From assembly GCF_000721075.1 (NCBI RefSeq), contig NZ_JOEQ01000030.1, forward strand, positions 96,224-160,223: a stretch of 64,000 nt of DNA, read 5' to 3'. Position numbers and translations under genes: made by a program. This document shows, one piece after another, positions 43,912 through 53,130 of the stretch. Every line of letters begins with the position of its first letter. Position 1 is the first letter of the stretch. This DNA comes from Streptosporangium amethystogenes. Lineage in GTDB: Bacteria > Actinomycetota > Actinomycetes > Streptosporangiales > Streptosporangiaceae. Under the pieces are notes generated by a model that ran no database searches, was not told the DNA's origin, and saw only the letters and a program-made list of their open reading frames with translations.

Positions 43912-44733
43912 ATGACGAGAACACTGGTACTGGGTGGCGGAGGCGTGGCGGGCATCGCCTGGGAGGCGGGGATCATCACGGGTCTGCGCAAGGCGGGACT
44001 GGAGCTGGGAGAGGCCGACCTGGTGGTCGGCACCTCGGCCGGCTCGGTGGTCGGGACGCTGGTCACCACCGAGGTCGACCTGGAGAGCTCGGTCGGCGTC
44101 CAGGCGGACACCGAGTCCGCGACCGTCTCCGCGGTGGACATGGAGGCGGTCATGGCCGCCTTCGGCGTGCTGTACGACCCGTCCCTGGAGCCGCGGGAGG
44201 CCCGGCGCCGGGTCGGCGAGCTGGCCCTGGCCACCAAGGACACCGGCGCCAGGATCGAGACGATCGGTGACCGGCTGCCCGTCAAGGAGTGGCCGGAGCG
44301 CCGCCTGCTGATCACCGCGGTCGACGCGGCGACCGGCGAGTTCGTGGTCTGGGAACGCGACTCGGGGGCGCCGCTGGTGTCCGCGGTCGCCTCCAGCTGC
44401 GCGGTCCCCTGCGTGTTCCCGCCGGTGGAGATCGGCGGGCGCCGCTACATGGACGGCGGGGTGCGCTCGGCGACCAACGCCGATCTGGCGGCCGGCAGTT
44501 CGGCCGTGGTCATCCTGGAACCGCTGGCGCACGTCTCACCGAGGGCGCGCTTCGAGGCCGAGCTGGCCGAGCTGGGGGACGCGGCGGTGGCGCACATCGT
44601 CCCCGACGAGGCGTCGGTCGCCGTGTTCGGCGTCAACGTCCTCGACCCGGCGCTGTGGCGCCCCGCCTTCCAGGCCGGCCTCGCCCAGGCCCCCGCCGTC
44701 GCGGCGGGCGTGGCCGGGGTCTGGAAGGACTGA
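43912..44733 (+). CDS. Patatin-like phospholipase family protein
   Basis: This 273-residue serine hydrolase has the patatin elements: oxyanion loop LGGGGVAG (7-14), nucleophile G-T-S42-A-G in VVGTSAGS and the catalytic aspartate in RRYMDGGV near residue 181. It would act as an acyl hydrolase or phospholipase. No signal peptide. It is divergent from soxR and may be a SoxR target, though the operator is equally explained by soxR autoregulation. The next gene starts 7 nt downstream. Confidence 0.88.
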   Translation: MTRTLVLGGGGVAGIAWEAGIITGLRKAGLELGEADLVVGTSAGSVVGTLVTTEVDLESSVGVQADTESATVSAVDMEAVMAAFGVLYDPSLEPREARRRVGELALATKDTGARIETIGDRLPVKEWPERRLLITAVDAATGEFVVWERDSGAPLVSAVASSCAVPCVFPPVEIGGRRYMDGGVRSATNADLAAGSSAVVILEPLAHVSPRARFEAELAELGDAAVAHIVPDEASVAVFGVNVLDPALWRPAFQAGLAQAPAVAAGVAGVWKD

Positions 44734-44740
44734 GAACGAC

Positions 44741-45337
44741 GTGGGCGCGGACGGGGCGGCGCCGCTCTGGGTGGTGAGCGGACCTCCCGGAGCGGGGAAG
44801 TCGACGGTCGCGGCGGCGCTGCTGGCGCTGCTCGACCCACCTCCCGCGCTGCTCGACAAGGACACCGTCTACGGCGGTTTCGTCGCCGCCACCCTCCGCG
44901 CCCACGGCCGCGACGACGGGGAACGCGAAGGCCCCTGGTACAACGAGCACATCAAACGGTACGAGTACGACGGGCTGACCGAGGTCGCCCGGCAGATCCG
45001 CTCGCACGGCTGCCCGGTGATGCTGGAAGGCCCCTTCACCACCCAGGTACACGACGCGGCGGTGTGGGAGCGCTGGGTCGGGCGGCTGGGCGGGCCGCCC
45101 GTGCGCCTGCTCTGGGTCCGCTCGGACGGTGCGGCGCTGCGCTCCCGGCTGGAGGCCAGGGGGCTCGCCAGGGACGCGGGCAAGCTCGGCCGCTTCGAGG
45201 ACTACCTGCGGGCCATCAGGGTGGACGAACCACCCGTCGTGCCGCACGACGAGGTCGACAACCGTCCGGGGGCGCCCGCCCTGACGGCACAGCTGGAGAG
45301 GATCATCGCCTCCCGCCGTGGCGTCTCCGAACCCTGA
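44741..45337 (+). CDS. P-loop kinase-like AAA protein
   Basis: This 198-residue protein starts with a Walker A motif, [11 protein letters not shown], and continues with a lid/arginine region [20 protein letters not shown] typical of small kinases of the AAA_33/zeta-toxin-like group. A substrate-binding [10 protein letters not shown] stretch lies between. The phosphate acceptor is unknown. GTG start; probably co-transcribed with the patatin gene, 7 nt upstream. Confidence 0.78.
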   Translation: MGADGAAPLWVVSGPPGAGKSTVAAALLALLDPPPALLDKDTVYGGFVAATLRAHGRDDGEREGPWYNEHIKRYEYDGLTEVARQIRSHGCPVMLEGPFTTQVHDAAVWERWVGRLGGPPVRLLWVRSDGAALRSRLEARGLARDAGKLGRFEDYLRAIRVDEPPVVPHDEVDNRPGAPALTAQLERIIASRRGVSEP

Positions 45338-45684
45338 CCGGCCCGCGCCGGACCCGGGACGGGAAAGCGATTCACCTGCCGGGTAAACCCGGCGGTCCTC
45401 TCGCAGAGCGAGATGACGGACGCCGGCGCGTCCGTATCGGAATCCCGGGCACCGGATATCGGCGTGCCCGGCGCCCGAAACCCCGGTGAAATTCGAATCG
45501 CGGAAATCTCGGATGCCGGACACCGGCACCGGCTCTCGACCATAGGAATCGGGATCTTCCGGATTCGGCCCCCGGCAGACGCCAACGGTCACCCCAAGAC
45601 GCCCCAATTTCCGGACCAGAATCCCTTTTGGAACGATTCGACAAAATTGAGTCATATTTCATGACAAGTTTGCATTGCAGGCAT
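45338..45684. other. Intergenic region upstream of the LysR gene
   Basis: No gene is supported. The region is lower in GC than its neighbours, with alternating short CCGG/GCCG-type inverted motifs (for example CACCGG...CCGGTG-like pairs at 45450-45540) and an AT-rich end (45605-45690) that probably holds the LysR promoter. Confidence 0.4.
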
Positions 45685-45703
45685 AACGTAACGGCCTTAC
45701 GTT
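45685..45703. promoter_or_regulatory. Inverted repeat just upstream of the LysR start
   Basis: AACGTAACGGCCTTACGTT has perfect 7-bp arms with a 5-nt spacer and ends 6 nt before the ATG, overlapping where a ribosome site would be. No Shine-Dalgarno is visible. It is a likely autoregulatory site of the LysR-type protein. Confidence 0.5.
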
Positions 45704-45709
45704 CCCGGT

Positions 45710-46669
45710 ATGGATCTCGAGCTCCGACATCTCAAGATCGTGCGCGCGGTGGCACAGGCCGGTAGCGTCACCAAGGCCGCCACCCACCTTGGACTGGCCC
45801 AACCCGCACTGACGGCACAGCTCAAACGGATAGAGCGGGTTCTCGGGGGAGCTCTTTTCGAACGCGATCACAACGGCGCGCGGCCCACGCCCCTGGGGGA
45901 GCTGGTCCTGTCACGCGCGATGGTGCTGCTGCCCGCGGCCCGCGAACTCCAGGAGGAGGCGCTTCGATTCGCCAACGCGAACGCCGATGTCCTCAGCTAC
46001 CGGCTGGGCGCCACCAACGGCCCGATACTCGGCGGCCTGATGGACCGCCTCGCCACCGCCTGGCCGTCCACTCCCGTGAGCACCTACACCTCCTGGTCCG
46101 CCAAGGAGCTCACCACCATGGTGATGCTGGGCCGGATCGACTTCGCGTTCATCGGCGCCTGCGGGGAGAGCCCGCCGCCGGTGGAGGGGCCGGTGGTGTG
46201 GTCGACCGTGGGCACCGACCCGGTCTTCGTACTGCTCAACGAGGACCATCCGCTGGTCGACAGGGAGGAGGTGGAGCTGGCCGAGCTGGCCGACGAGCAG
46301 TGGACCGTCACCCCCGGCGACAGCTGCTTCAGCGACTGCTTCGCCACCGCCTGCGCCCGCGCCGGTTTCACCCCCAAGACCATCTACGAGACCGACGTGG
46401 CCACCTGCATGCACCTGGCCAAGGTCGGCCGCGCCGCCGCGCTCTGCCAGGCGACCTTCCAGCCCGCCGAGGGGCTGAAGCTGGTGCCGCTGGCCGGGGC
46501 CCCGCTGCGCTGGCGGCAGCTGTTCGGCTGGCACCCGGAGGCGGCCACCGCCAGAGCCGCCACGGCGATCCTCGAACACGCGAAGGCCGCGCACTCCGAC
46601 GCGGTCGGGCGGAGCAGACGGTACGCCGCCTGGCTGGCCGACAAGCCCGGGCTGGGCACCTCTCCCTGA
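45710..46669 (+). CDS. LysR-family transcriptional regulator
   Basis: This 319-residue regulator has the LysR helix-turn-helix (MDLELRHLKIVRAVAQAGSV and AQPALTAQLKRIERVLGGAL) and a C-terminal periplasmic-binding-like effector domain (ATNGPILGGLMDRLATAWPS). No divergent target gene is adjacent. A terminator hairpin follows the stop. Effector unknown. Confidence 0.92.
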   Translation: MDLELRHLKIVRAVAQAGSVTKAATHLGLAQPALTAQLKRIERVLGGALFERDHNGARPTPLGELVLSRAMVLLPAARELQEEALRFANANADVLSYRLGATNGPILGGLMDRLATAWPSTPVSTYTSWSAKELTTMVMLGRIDFAFIGACGESPPPVEGPVVWSTVGTDPVFVLLNEDHPLVDREEVELAELADEQWTVTPGDSCFSDCFATACARAGFTPKTIYETDVATCMHLAKVGRAAALCQATFQPAEGLKLVPLAGAPLRWRQLFGWHPEAATARAATAILEHAKAAHSDAVGRSRRYAAWLADKPGLGTSP

Positions 46670-46679
46670 CGTGACGGCA

Positions 46680-46712
46680 CCGCCCTCCCCCCGCTCGTGG
46701 GGGGGAGGGCGG
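46680..46712 (+). terminator. Terminator after the LysR gene
   Basis: CCGCCCTCCCCCC (46680-46692) and GGGGGGGAGGGCGG (46699-46712) form a 13-bp stem with a 6-nt loop, 11 nt after the stop codon. Confidence 0.78.
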
Positions 46713-46744
46713 CGTCGCCATGTCCGGACGTCGAGAACAATGGG

Positions 46745-48211
46745 ATGATGAGCGACCTTCTGAGGCTGAGTGAGGGCGCGGTGTTGACGCACCTCGTCAC
46801 CCGGGCCGAGCTGGCGAGCGGGGTGCTGCCGGCCTCCGACGACCTGCGGCTGTGGGCGCGGCTGGCCGACGGCGACGGGGTGCCGCTGGCCGGGGGCGGC
46901 CGGGTGCTGACCTCTCTCGACACCGGAGAGCCCGTCCTGACCGGCCCCGAGGGCTGGCTGGCCCGCCTGGAGCCCGAGCAGGTGATCGCGCTGCGCCTGC
47001 GCGACGGCGTCCTGGAGCTGTCGGCCGTCGAACTGGACGACGTTCCGGCGGAACGGGTGATGCGGGTCGTCCAGGAGTTCGGCGAGCAGGCCCTCGACGC
47101 GCTGCGCGCCTTCGCGGAGGGGCTGGAGCCCAGCCCGGGCGTACCGGTCGACGTGGTGGTCCTGGAGCTGCTGATGAAGGCCCCGGAGACCTTCGCCGAC
47201 CCGCTGCCGCCGCTGGCCCCGCTGCTGCGCAACGCCTCGCTGGAGGTGCGCGGCGGCAGGGTGGGCATCGTGGGCGCGCCCTGGGACACGGCGTCGGTCG
47301 CCGATCTGGCGCCACTGGACATCATCAGGCTGGCCCTGGTGCGCAGCGCGCTGCGCACCTACGGCGAGGGCGCCGACCTCTCCAAGGCCGTCACCTACCT
47401 GTCCCGCTCCGACACGGTGCTGGCGAGGATCGCCGACGAGGTGGAGCGCGAGCCGCTCGGCCCGGCACTGGTCGAGGCACTGCCCCGCACCGAACCGGCC
47501 GCGCTGCTGCTGATCGCCAGGTCGGCCGAGGGCGAGGGCCGCTCGTTCGAGGCGTCCGGGCTGATCTCCGAGGTGCTCTCCCTCGCCCCCGGCCTGGCTC
47601 CGGCCGTGCACGACGCGGCCGAGTACGCCGCGTGCCGCACCGACCCCGGCGCCCCGCTGCCCGAGCGCGCCGCGCACCTGTACCGGCAACTGCTCGCGTA
47701 CGCCTACCGCCCGGCCCGCAGGCGGCTGATCGAGGACCTGATCGCGCTGAGCGTCCGGGTGGCCGAGCCGGCCCTGGCGGACCTGGCCCTGTTCGAGAAC
47801 GACGTGGTCGGCGAGTTCCTGGACGCGCGCGCCGAGTGGCTGCGCGACGACGAGGTGGGACTGCTGGAGTCGTGGCGGCGGACGCCGCTGCGTCTGTGGG
47901 AGGTCCTCGACGTCTCCGGGAACGAGATCACCGTGGCCGCCGCCGAGGGCGGAGGCCGGGATGGGGAGCGGGTAACGCTGGCCGACGAACTGCTCTCCGG
48001 GCAGGCGCTGCCGGGAGACCTGATGCTGACCCGGCTGCTGGGCGACGGGGAGGGCCCGCGCGTGTTCGGCCACCCGTTCAAGGTCGCCCCGGAGCGGAGG
48101 GAGGAGATGCTGGAGCTGCTCACCGACCCCGTCGACCCCTACGCGGTGGCGGCCTTCTTCAGGCGCCTCGGCCGAGCCCCCGGCGCGCCGGGCGGGGACG
48201 CCCGGCGCTGA
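46745..48211 (+). CDS. Large uncharacterised protein
   Basis: This protein of 488 residues (487 from the second ATG at 46748) is acidic, leucine-rich and largely helical, with a beta segment near the C-terminus (LWEVLDVSGNEITVAAAEGG then GDLMLTRLLGDGEGPRVFGH) resembling the small barrel that follows SEC-C-type or TPR-like regions. No signal peptide, membrane span or catalytic motif is seen. Codon usage and composition are those of a genuine gene. It stands between a terminator and the ROK gene. I do not recognise its family. Confidence 0.75.
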   Translation: MMSDLLRLSEGAVLTHLVTRAELASGVLPASDDLRLWARLADGDGVPLAGGGRVLTSLDTGEPVLTGPEGWLARLEPEQVIALRLRDGVLELSAVELDDVPAERVMRVVQEFGEQALDALRAFAEGLEPSPGVPVDVVVLELLMKAPETFADPLPPLAPLLRNASLEVRGGRVGIVGAPWDTASVADLAPLDIIRLALVRSALRTYGEGADLSKAVTYLSRSDTVLARIADEVEREPLGPALVEALPRTEPAALLLIARSAEGEGRSFEASGLISEVLSLAPGLAPAVHDAAEYAACRTDPGAPLPERAAHLYRQLLAYAYRPARRRLIEDLIALSVRVAEPALADLALFENDVVGEFLDARAEWLRDDEVGLLESWRRTPLRLWEVLDVSGNEITVAAAEGGGRDGERVTLADELLSGQALPGDLMLTRLLGDGEGPRVFGHPFKVAPERREEMLELLTDPVDPYAVAAFFRRLGRAPGAPGGDARR

Positions 48212-48336
48212 TCCCCTGGCGGGCACGCAGGCTCCCTTATGTCGATGACTGAGCAAAAGAAAATCACCGATAGGCATAATGGAGCAGGTTGAGGGCGTAA
48301 GTCGCTTTGACGTGGCGGAAACAAGGAGTGTTGACT

Positions 48337-49524
48337 GTGCGCATGCTTAGCGAAGCGAACGGCTCGATCGCCGGCGCGGGGGCGCTTCTGAACATCATGC
48401 GCGACGGTCGGGCCAGGACGCGGGCCGAGCTGATCCAGCTGACCGGGCTGGCCAGGTCCACGCTGGCCCAGCGCCTCGACGCGCTGCTGAGCCGGCAGTG
48501 GATCGTCCCGACCGAGGAGGCCATCTCCTCGGGAGGCCGGCCCGCCGTCGCCTTCACGTTCAACCGCACCGCCCGCGTCGTCCTCGCCGCCGACCTCGGC
48601 GCCACCCACGCCCGGGTGGCGGTCACCGACCTCGGCACCGCGGTCCTGGCGGAGCGCGCGGCCGAGGTGCCGATAGACCGCGGCCCCGAGGAGACGCTCG
48701 GCTGGCTCCAGCACACCTTCGAGGAGATGCTCGCCGAGACCGGCCACCGCCCGGACGAGATCTGCGGCATCGGCGTCGGTCTCCCCGGCCCGGTCGAGCA
48801 CAGCTCGGGACGCCCGGTCAACCCGCCGATAATGCCGGGCTGGGACGGCTTCCCCGTGCCGGAGTGGCTCGGCTCGCGCCTCGGCGCGCCCGTCCTCGTC
48901 GACAACGACGTGAACATCATGGCGCTGGGCGAGCACTGGGCCGCCCGCCCCGAGGCCGACCACCTCATCTTCATCAAGATCGGCACCGGCATCGGCTGCG
49001 GCATCATCAGCGACCGCCGCCTGCACCGGGGCGCCCAGGGCGCGGCGGGCGACATCGGCCACATCCAGGTGGCCTCGGCCCTCGACACCGTCTGCCGCTG
49101 CGGCAACGTCGGCTGCCTGGAGGCCGTCGCCAGCGGCGCCGCCATCTCGGCCAAACTCTGCGCGGCCGGGGTGGCGGCCGAGGACAGCCGCGACGTGGTC
49201 CGTCTGGTGCGCGGCGGCAACACCCAGGCCGTCCAGCTCATCCGGCAGGCGGGCCGCGAGGTCGGCGACGTGCTCGCCTCGATCGTCAACTTCTTCAACC
49301 CCTCGGTGATCGTGGTCGGCGGCGACATCTCCGAGGCCGGGGAGCAGGTGCTCGCCGGCCTTCGCGAGGTCATCTACAGCCGGTCGCTGCCGCTGGCCAC
49401 CCAGCATCTGACGATCACCGGCAGCGAGCTGGGCGACCGCGCGGGCGTGATCGGCGCCGCCGTCATGGTCATCGAACACGTCCTGGCCCCCGGCAGCGTC
49501 GACCGTTCCGTCAGCCCCGCCTGA
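48337..49524 (+). CDS. ROK-family transcriptional repressor
   Basis: This 395-residue protein has an N-terminal winged helix (TRAELIQLTGLARSTLAQRL, residues about 29-48) and a C-terminal ROK sugar-kinase-like domain with LAADLGATHARVAV, the catalytic-type aspartate in VDNDVN and the zinc motif CRCGNVGCLE. Such proteins repress sugar-uptake or catabolic genes and respond to a sugar. The GTG at 48337 is 7 nt after AAGGAG, whereas an in-frame TTG at 48331 is too close. No sugar genes are adjacent, so its target is distant. Confidence 0.92.
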   Translation: MRMLSEANGSIAGAGALLNIMRDGRARTRAELIQLTGLARSTLAQRLDALLSRQWIVPTEEAISSGGRPAVAFTFNRTARVVLAADLGATHARVAVTDLGTAVLAERAAEVPIDRGPEETLGWLQHTFEEMLAETGHRPDEICGIGVGLPGPVEHSSGRPVNPPIMPGWDGFPVPEWLGSRLGAPVLVDNDVNIMALGEHWAARPEADHLIFIKIGTGIGCGIISDRRLHRGAQGAAGDIGHIQVASALDTVCRCGNVGCLEAVASGAAISAKLCAAGVAAEDSRDVVRLVRGGNTQAVQLIRQAGREVGDVLASIVNFFNPSVIVVGGDISEAGEQVLAGLREVIYSRSLPLATQHLTITGSELGDRAGVIGAAVMVIEHVLAPGSVDRSVSPA

Positions 49525-49778
49525 CCGCGTGCGGTTCCGGCGCCGCGGTCCCGCCGGGGAGGCCGTGGTCGCCCTCGTCGACCGGCTCAGGGCACGCGGC
49601 ACGGCCGTCGTCGCCTCGTCGGCCGTGGCCCGCGGGGCAGGGCCGGCACCGACCGGCGGCCGGGTGGACGGGGAGGTCGTCTGGAGACATGGCGGGCGCG
49701 AACCTGAGTAGGAGTGCTCAGCCGCCGCTGAGTGCGTACGCTCTTCCCCGGCTTGGCGATCTTCGAAATTCTCAGGTC

Positions 49779-50507
49779 ATGAAATGGTGGATTTTTCTGG
49801 TCGCGCTCGTCAGCACGGTGGTCGCGGCGTGGCTGCTCGTGTACGCCGACGTCCCGCTCTCCACATTCCTGTCGCTCGGGCTCGGCGCGATCAGCCTGAT
49901 CTGGCTGATCGTGCTCCTCACCCTGCCGTGGAACCTCTACTTCGGGGCACGCCAGGTGGTCCACGAGATCCACGTGTCCAGGGAGCGCGGCATCCAGGTG
50001 CCCGAGGGACACGAGGCCGAGGCGCTGGAGATCGCCGGGCGGATGCGCCGGTTCGCCATCGGCGGTCATCTCCTCTCCGCGGTGCTGCTCGCCGTCATCA
50101 CCTACCTGTCCGGCGCCTTCGTGGGCTATTACTTCGCCGGTTTCTACCTGCTGAGCACCGGTTTCCGTCCGGCCGGGGCCTACCTGTCCCACCTGCGCGA
50201 TCGGGTCAGCACGCTGATGAAGGAGACACACCACCCCCGCGAGGACATCGTCTCGCTCATCGCCAGGGTGGACGGCCTGGCCACCGAGGTGACCGCGCTG
50301 ACCGGATCAGCCGAGCGGCTCCGGGACGACGTCGAGACGCTCGGCGCCGACCTGCGCGACGGTGACGAGGCCCTGGAGCGCCGGATCACCGGGCTCGCCC
50401 GGCGTTTCGAGGACACCGTGGACGGTCTCACCGACAACCACGAGGTCATCACCGGGCTCAAGGCCTTCCTGCGCCTGGTCCGGGCCGACGCCCCCGGCCG
50501 GACCTGA
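49779..50507 (+). CDS. Membrane protein with C-terminal coiled coil
   Basis: This 242-residue protein starts MKWWIFLVALVSTVVAAWLL, has a second membrane span right after (LGLGAISLIWLIVLLTLPWN) and a further hydrophobic hairpin near residues 85-125. The last 90 residues form heptad-rich helices (VDGLATEVTALTGSAERLRD, then DVETLGADLRDGDEALERRI). A structural or scaffold role is possible; no family is recognised. Its last 201 nt overlap the antisense glycosyltransferase gene. Upstream, 49525-49778 holds no convincing gene. Confidence 0.72.
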   Translation: MKWWIFLVALVSTVVAAWLLVYADVPLSTFLSLGLGAISLIWLIVLLTLPWNLYFGARQVVHEIHVSRERGIQVPEGHEAEALEIAGRMRRFAIGGHLLSAVLLAVITYLSGAFVGYYFAGFYLLSTGFRPAGAYLSHLRDRVSTLMKETHHPREDIVSLIARVDGLATEVTALTGSAERLRDDVETLGADLRDGDEALERRITGLARRFEDTVDGLTDNHEVITGLKAFLRLVRADAPGRT

Positions 50508-51536
50508 CTCGCGCCACGCCCGGGGCGCCACCTCCAGCAACCGCGCCGCGGCACCGAGGACGTCCCGGACGCCGATTTCCAGCAGACCCGGATCGGGCCG
50601 GTAGGCGTAGGGGTCGCCATGGCCGCCCGCCCACAGCACGACGTGCGGTCCCGTCTTCGGAGGTCCCCACACGGCGGGTGCGACGGGGCCGAACAGCGCC
50701 ACGGAGGGCGTGGCGAACGCGGCCGCCAGATGGGTCACCCCGGTGTCCCCGCAGACCACCAGCCTGGCCCTGGCCACCAGCGCGGCCAGCTCGCGCAGCC
50801 CGGTGCGCCCGGCGAGCACGCACGAGGGCGGCAGCCCGGCGAGCAGGGCCACCCGCTCGGCGAGGTCCCGCTCCCCCACGCTCCCGGTGACCACCACCTC
50901 GTACCCGTTCCTCCGCAGGTCCGCCGCCACCAGCGCGAACCGCTCCGGCGGCCAGCGCCTGGCCGGGTACCCGGCCCCGGGGTGGACGACGACGGGCCGC
51001 GACTCCTCCTCGCGGAAAGCGGGGCGCCGGAGCCCCAGATCGGCGGGGTCGGCCACGATGTCGTACCAGGCGAGCAGGTCGCACCAGCGCCGCACCTCGT
51101 GCACACCGTCCTGCCACACCGGTCCGCGCGCGCCGGGGAAGGCGGGGTGGGAGTGGGTCAGCAGCCGGGCCGGGGTGGTGCGGTGGAGCGCGGCGATACC
51201 GCGCGGGCCGGCGCCGTACAGGTTGACCGCGATGTCGACGCGTCGGCCGAGCGGCGGTACGTGACCGGGCCCCGACACGTCGCACACCTCGTCCACCGCG
51301 CCGATCAGCGGCACCAGGGGCGCCAGCGCGGAGGGCGCGGCCAGCACGATCCGGTGGCCGGGGTGGGAGCGGCGCAGGGCGCGCAGGGCGGGGACCGAGG
51401 TGAGCAGCTCACCGAGTCCCAGCCCGCGCAGCACCACCATGACCGGGCGGTCCGCCTCGGGCCCGGCGGGAGTGCTCCGCCCTTCGTCGCCGGCACCGGT
51501 CTCGCGGAGACTCACCCCGGCCGGAGCGGTGCTCAT
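50307..51536 (-). CDS. Glycosyltransferase family 9 protein, extended C-terminus
   Basis: This 409-residue protein matches heptosyltransferase-like GT9 enzymes: RGLGLGELLTSVPALRALRR, VVVHPGAGYPARRWPPERFA and VVCGDTGVTHLAAAFATPSV are the family nucleotide-sugar site motifs. GT9 homology ends near residue 340. The final 70 residues come from sequence antisense to the convergent membrane-protein gene (201-nt overlap) and resemble a read-through tail, so the normal stop may have been lost. The ATG overlaps the stop of the upstream GT9 gene by 4 nt. Probably acts on a cell-surface or secondary-metabolite glycan. Confidence 0.82.
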   Translation of the reverse strand: MSTAPAGVSLRETGAGDEGRSTPAGPEADRPVMVVLRGLGLGELLTSVPALRALRRSHPGHRIVLAAPSALAPLVPLIGAVDEVCDVSGPGHVPPLGRRVDIAVNLYGAGPRGIAALHRTTPARLLTHSHPAFPGARGPVWQDGVHEVRRWCDLLAWYDIVADPADLGLRRPAFREEESRPVVVHPGAGYPARRWPPERFALVAADLRRNGYEVVVTGSVGERDLAERVALLAGLPPSCVLAGRTGLRELAALVARARLVVCGDTGVTHLAAAFATPSVALFGPVAPAVWGPPKTGPHVVLWAGGHGDPYAYRPDPGLLEIGVRDVLGAAARLLEVAPRAWRESGPAGGVGPDQAQEGLEPGDDLVVVGETVHGVLETPGEPGDPALQGLVTVAQVGAERLDVVPEPLG

Positions 51537-52774
51537 CCGATCGTCTCCTTGACGGAGGTCAGGTGGTCGACCGCCTCGACGACCCGCGCGCTCGGCACCG
51601 ACGACAGACAGGGATGACCGGCGACGGCGCAGGTACCCTGCCGGGTCACCCGGCAGGGGGTCCGCTGGTCACCGAGGATCACCACCGGCACGCCGTGCGG
51701 CGCCCAGCGGCCCGCGGGGGCCAGCGGGGCGAACAGGCTGACGACCGGCGTGCCGACCGCCGCCGCGAGGTGGGCGGGCCCCGCGTCCGCGACGACCACG
51801 GCGCACGCCCCGGCGAGCACCGCGGCGAGTTCGGGAAAGGTGGTCCTGCCGCCCAGGTCGACGACGGACCTTCCCCGCTGCCCGCCGTACGCGGCCGGGG
51901 GGCCGTTCCAGTTCCGGCCGCCCGTCGCGGCACACGTCCCGTCCACCCAGCCGGCGGTGAAGGCTGGCTCGTCCACCCTCCAGCCGCGCAGCCGGGCGGG
52001 TCCGCCGCCCATCCAGCCGCCCGCGAAGACGGGTCCCGGCGACAGACCGTGCTGCCCGGCACCCGCGGCGATCCGCGCGGTGAGCCCGTGCTCGTCCTGG
52101 CCGCCGGTCACGACGACCCTGCGGCCCGAGCGGACCAGGTCCTGAACCGCGCGCGCCCACCTGTCCGCGGGCCATGCCCTGGCGGGGACCGAGGTGCCGG
52201 GATGCACGACCACGTAACCCGGCGGCCCGGTGAGGTGGCGCACCTCGGGCAACGGGTGCCGTACGGCGAGCCCCCCCGAATCTCCGTGCGGGAGCTCGAA
52301 CCCCGCCGCCCTGGCCAGTCCGAGCATGCGCTCGCTCTCCGGCACGTCCACCTCCTCGTCGACGAGGTGCCGTACGTCGAGCAGCGAGCCCGGGTCGTCG
52401 GTGGAGACGGCGGCGACCCTCGGCGTACCCGCCAGCCTCAGGATCAGGGCCAGCGGCAGCGCGGACTGGTGGCACGAGGTGAGGATCAGCGCCTGCTCGG
52501 GAGCCGTGTCCCGGATGGTCCGCAGCAGTCTCAGCACGTGCGGTCCGGCCACCGGCGGCGCGGTGGGGTCGATCCACGGCGCGCGCCACTCCACCACCCG
52601 CGACACCCCCGGCAGCAGCTCACCCGCGGGCCGGCCCCGGGGGCCGGTGAGCAGCACGACCTGCCGCGCGTCCGCGGCCACCGCGCGGATCGCGGGCCCG
52701 GCCAGCAGGACGTCGCCCGCGTTGTCCAGGCGGGCGACGAGAACGGTGCCGGTCACCGCCGGCCTCCGGCGCAC
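51533..52774 (-). CDS. Glycosyltransferase family 9 protein
   Basis: This 413-residue GT9 enzyme has VARLDNAGDVLLAGPAIRAV at the N-terminus, VVHPGTSVPARAWPADRWAR mid-protein and VVVADAGPAHLAAAVGTPVV in the C-terminal donor domain. It carries an unusual insertion of about 65 residues (GGWMGGGPARLRGW to YGGQRGRS, near 245-310) rich in Gly, Trp and Arg between the two halves, absent from its neighbour. Ends RQGTCAVAGHPCLSSV, a Cys pair seen in this family. First gene of a two-gene operon. Confidence 0.85.
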   Translation of the reverse strand: MRRRPAVTGTVLVARLDNAGDVLLAGPAIRAVAADARQVVLLTGPRGRPAGELLPGVSRVVEWRAPWIDPTAPPVAGPHVLRLLRTIRDTAPEQALILTSCHQSALPLALILRLAGTPRVAAVSTDDPGSLLDVRHLVDEEVDVPESERMLGLARAAGFELPHGDSGGLAVRHPLPEVRHLTGPPGYVVVHPGTSVPARAWPADRWARAVQDLVRSGRRVVVTGGQDEHGLTARIAAGAGQHGLSPGPVFAGGWMGGGPARLRGWRVDEPAFTAGWVDGTCAATGGRNWNGPPAAYGGQRGRSVVDLGGRTTFPELAAVLAGACAVVVADAGPAHLAAAVGTPVVSLFAPLAPAGRWAPHGVPVVILGDQRTPCRVTRQGTCAVAGHPCLSSVPSARVVEAVDHLTSVKETIG

Positions 52775-53130
52775 CCTGGATGCGGTACGTGGGCCGCCAA
52801 TGGAACGGTCGTTAAATCACGAAATATCGCGTCTTCCCTAAGAAACCTCATGGGGCCGGGCCTCTCATTCGATATCTAGTGACTACCGAGAGTGGCGCCC
52901 CTTAAACCGAAAAATCGGACATAGAGGTAGTTAAGAGCATTGGCCGATCGTCTTTATCACTACAGGTAATTATTTTGAGGATTACCAGTCCTCCCCGCCG
53001 GGCAACGAGCGGGGAGTCGACCGGGGCGAAGCCCCCGCGCGAGACGGGGATGAGAGAAACCGAGCCACCGGCGCGACCGGCTCACGCGGCCCCCCACCGC
53101 GAGACGCGAGGGGCCGGGGCGGGAAGCCGG
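52775..53130. other. Intergenic region between GT9 and deaminase genes
   Basis: No gene is supported. The part at 52800-52985 is strikingly AT-rich for this genome and contains CCGAAAAATCGG (52908-52919); it is probably the promoter region of the leftward GT9 operon. The part at 52990-53130 is GC-rich and lies just past the deaminase stop, where its terminator should be. Confidence 0.5.

Noticed and set aside
45911..48277. A 788-codon leftward frame opposite the LysR and unknown-protein genes
   Set aside because: It crosses a terminator and two sense genes with better start signals; its residues show no motif.
49529..49711. A 60-codon frame after the ROK gene
   Set aside because: It has no ribosome site, and resemblance to an ABC ATPase tail is too weak; it may be an eroded fragment.
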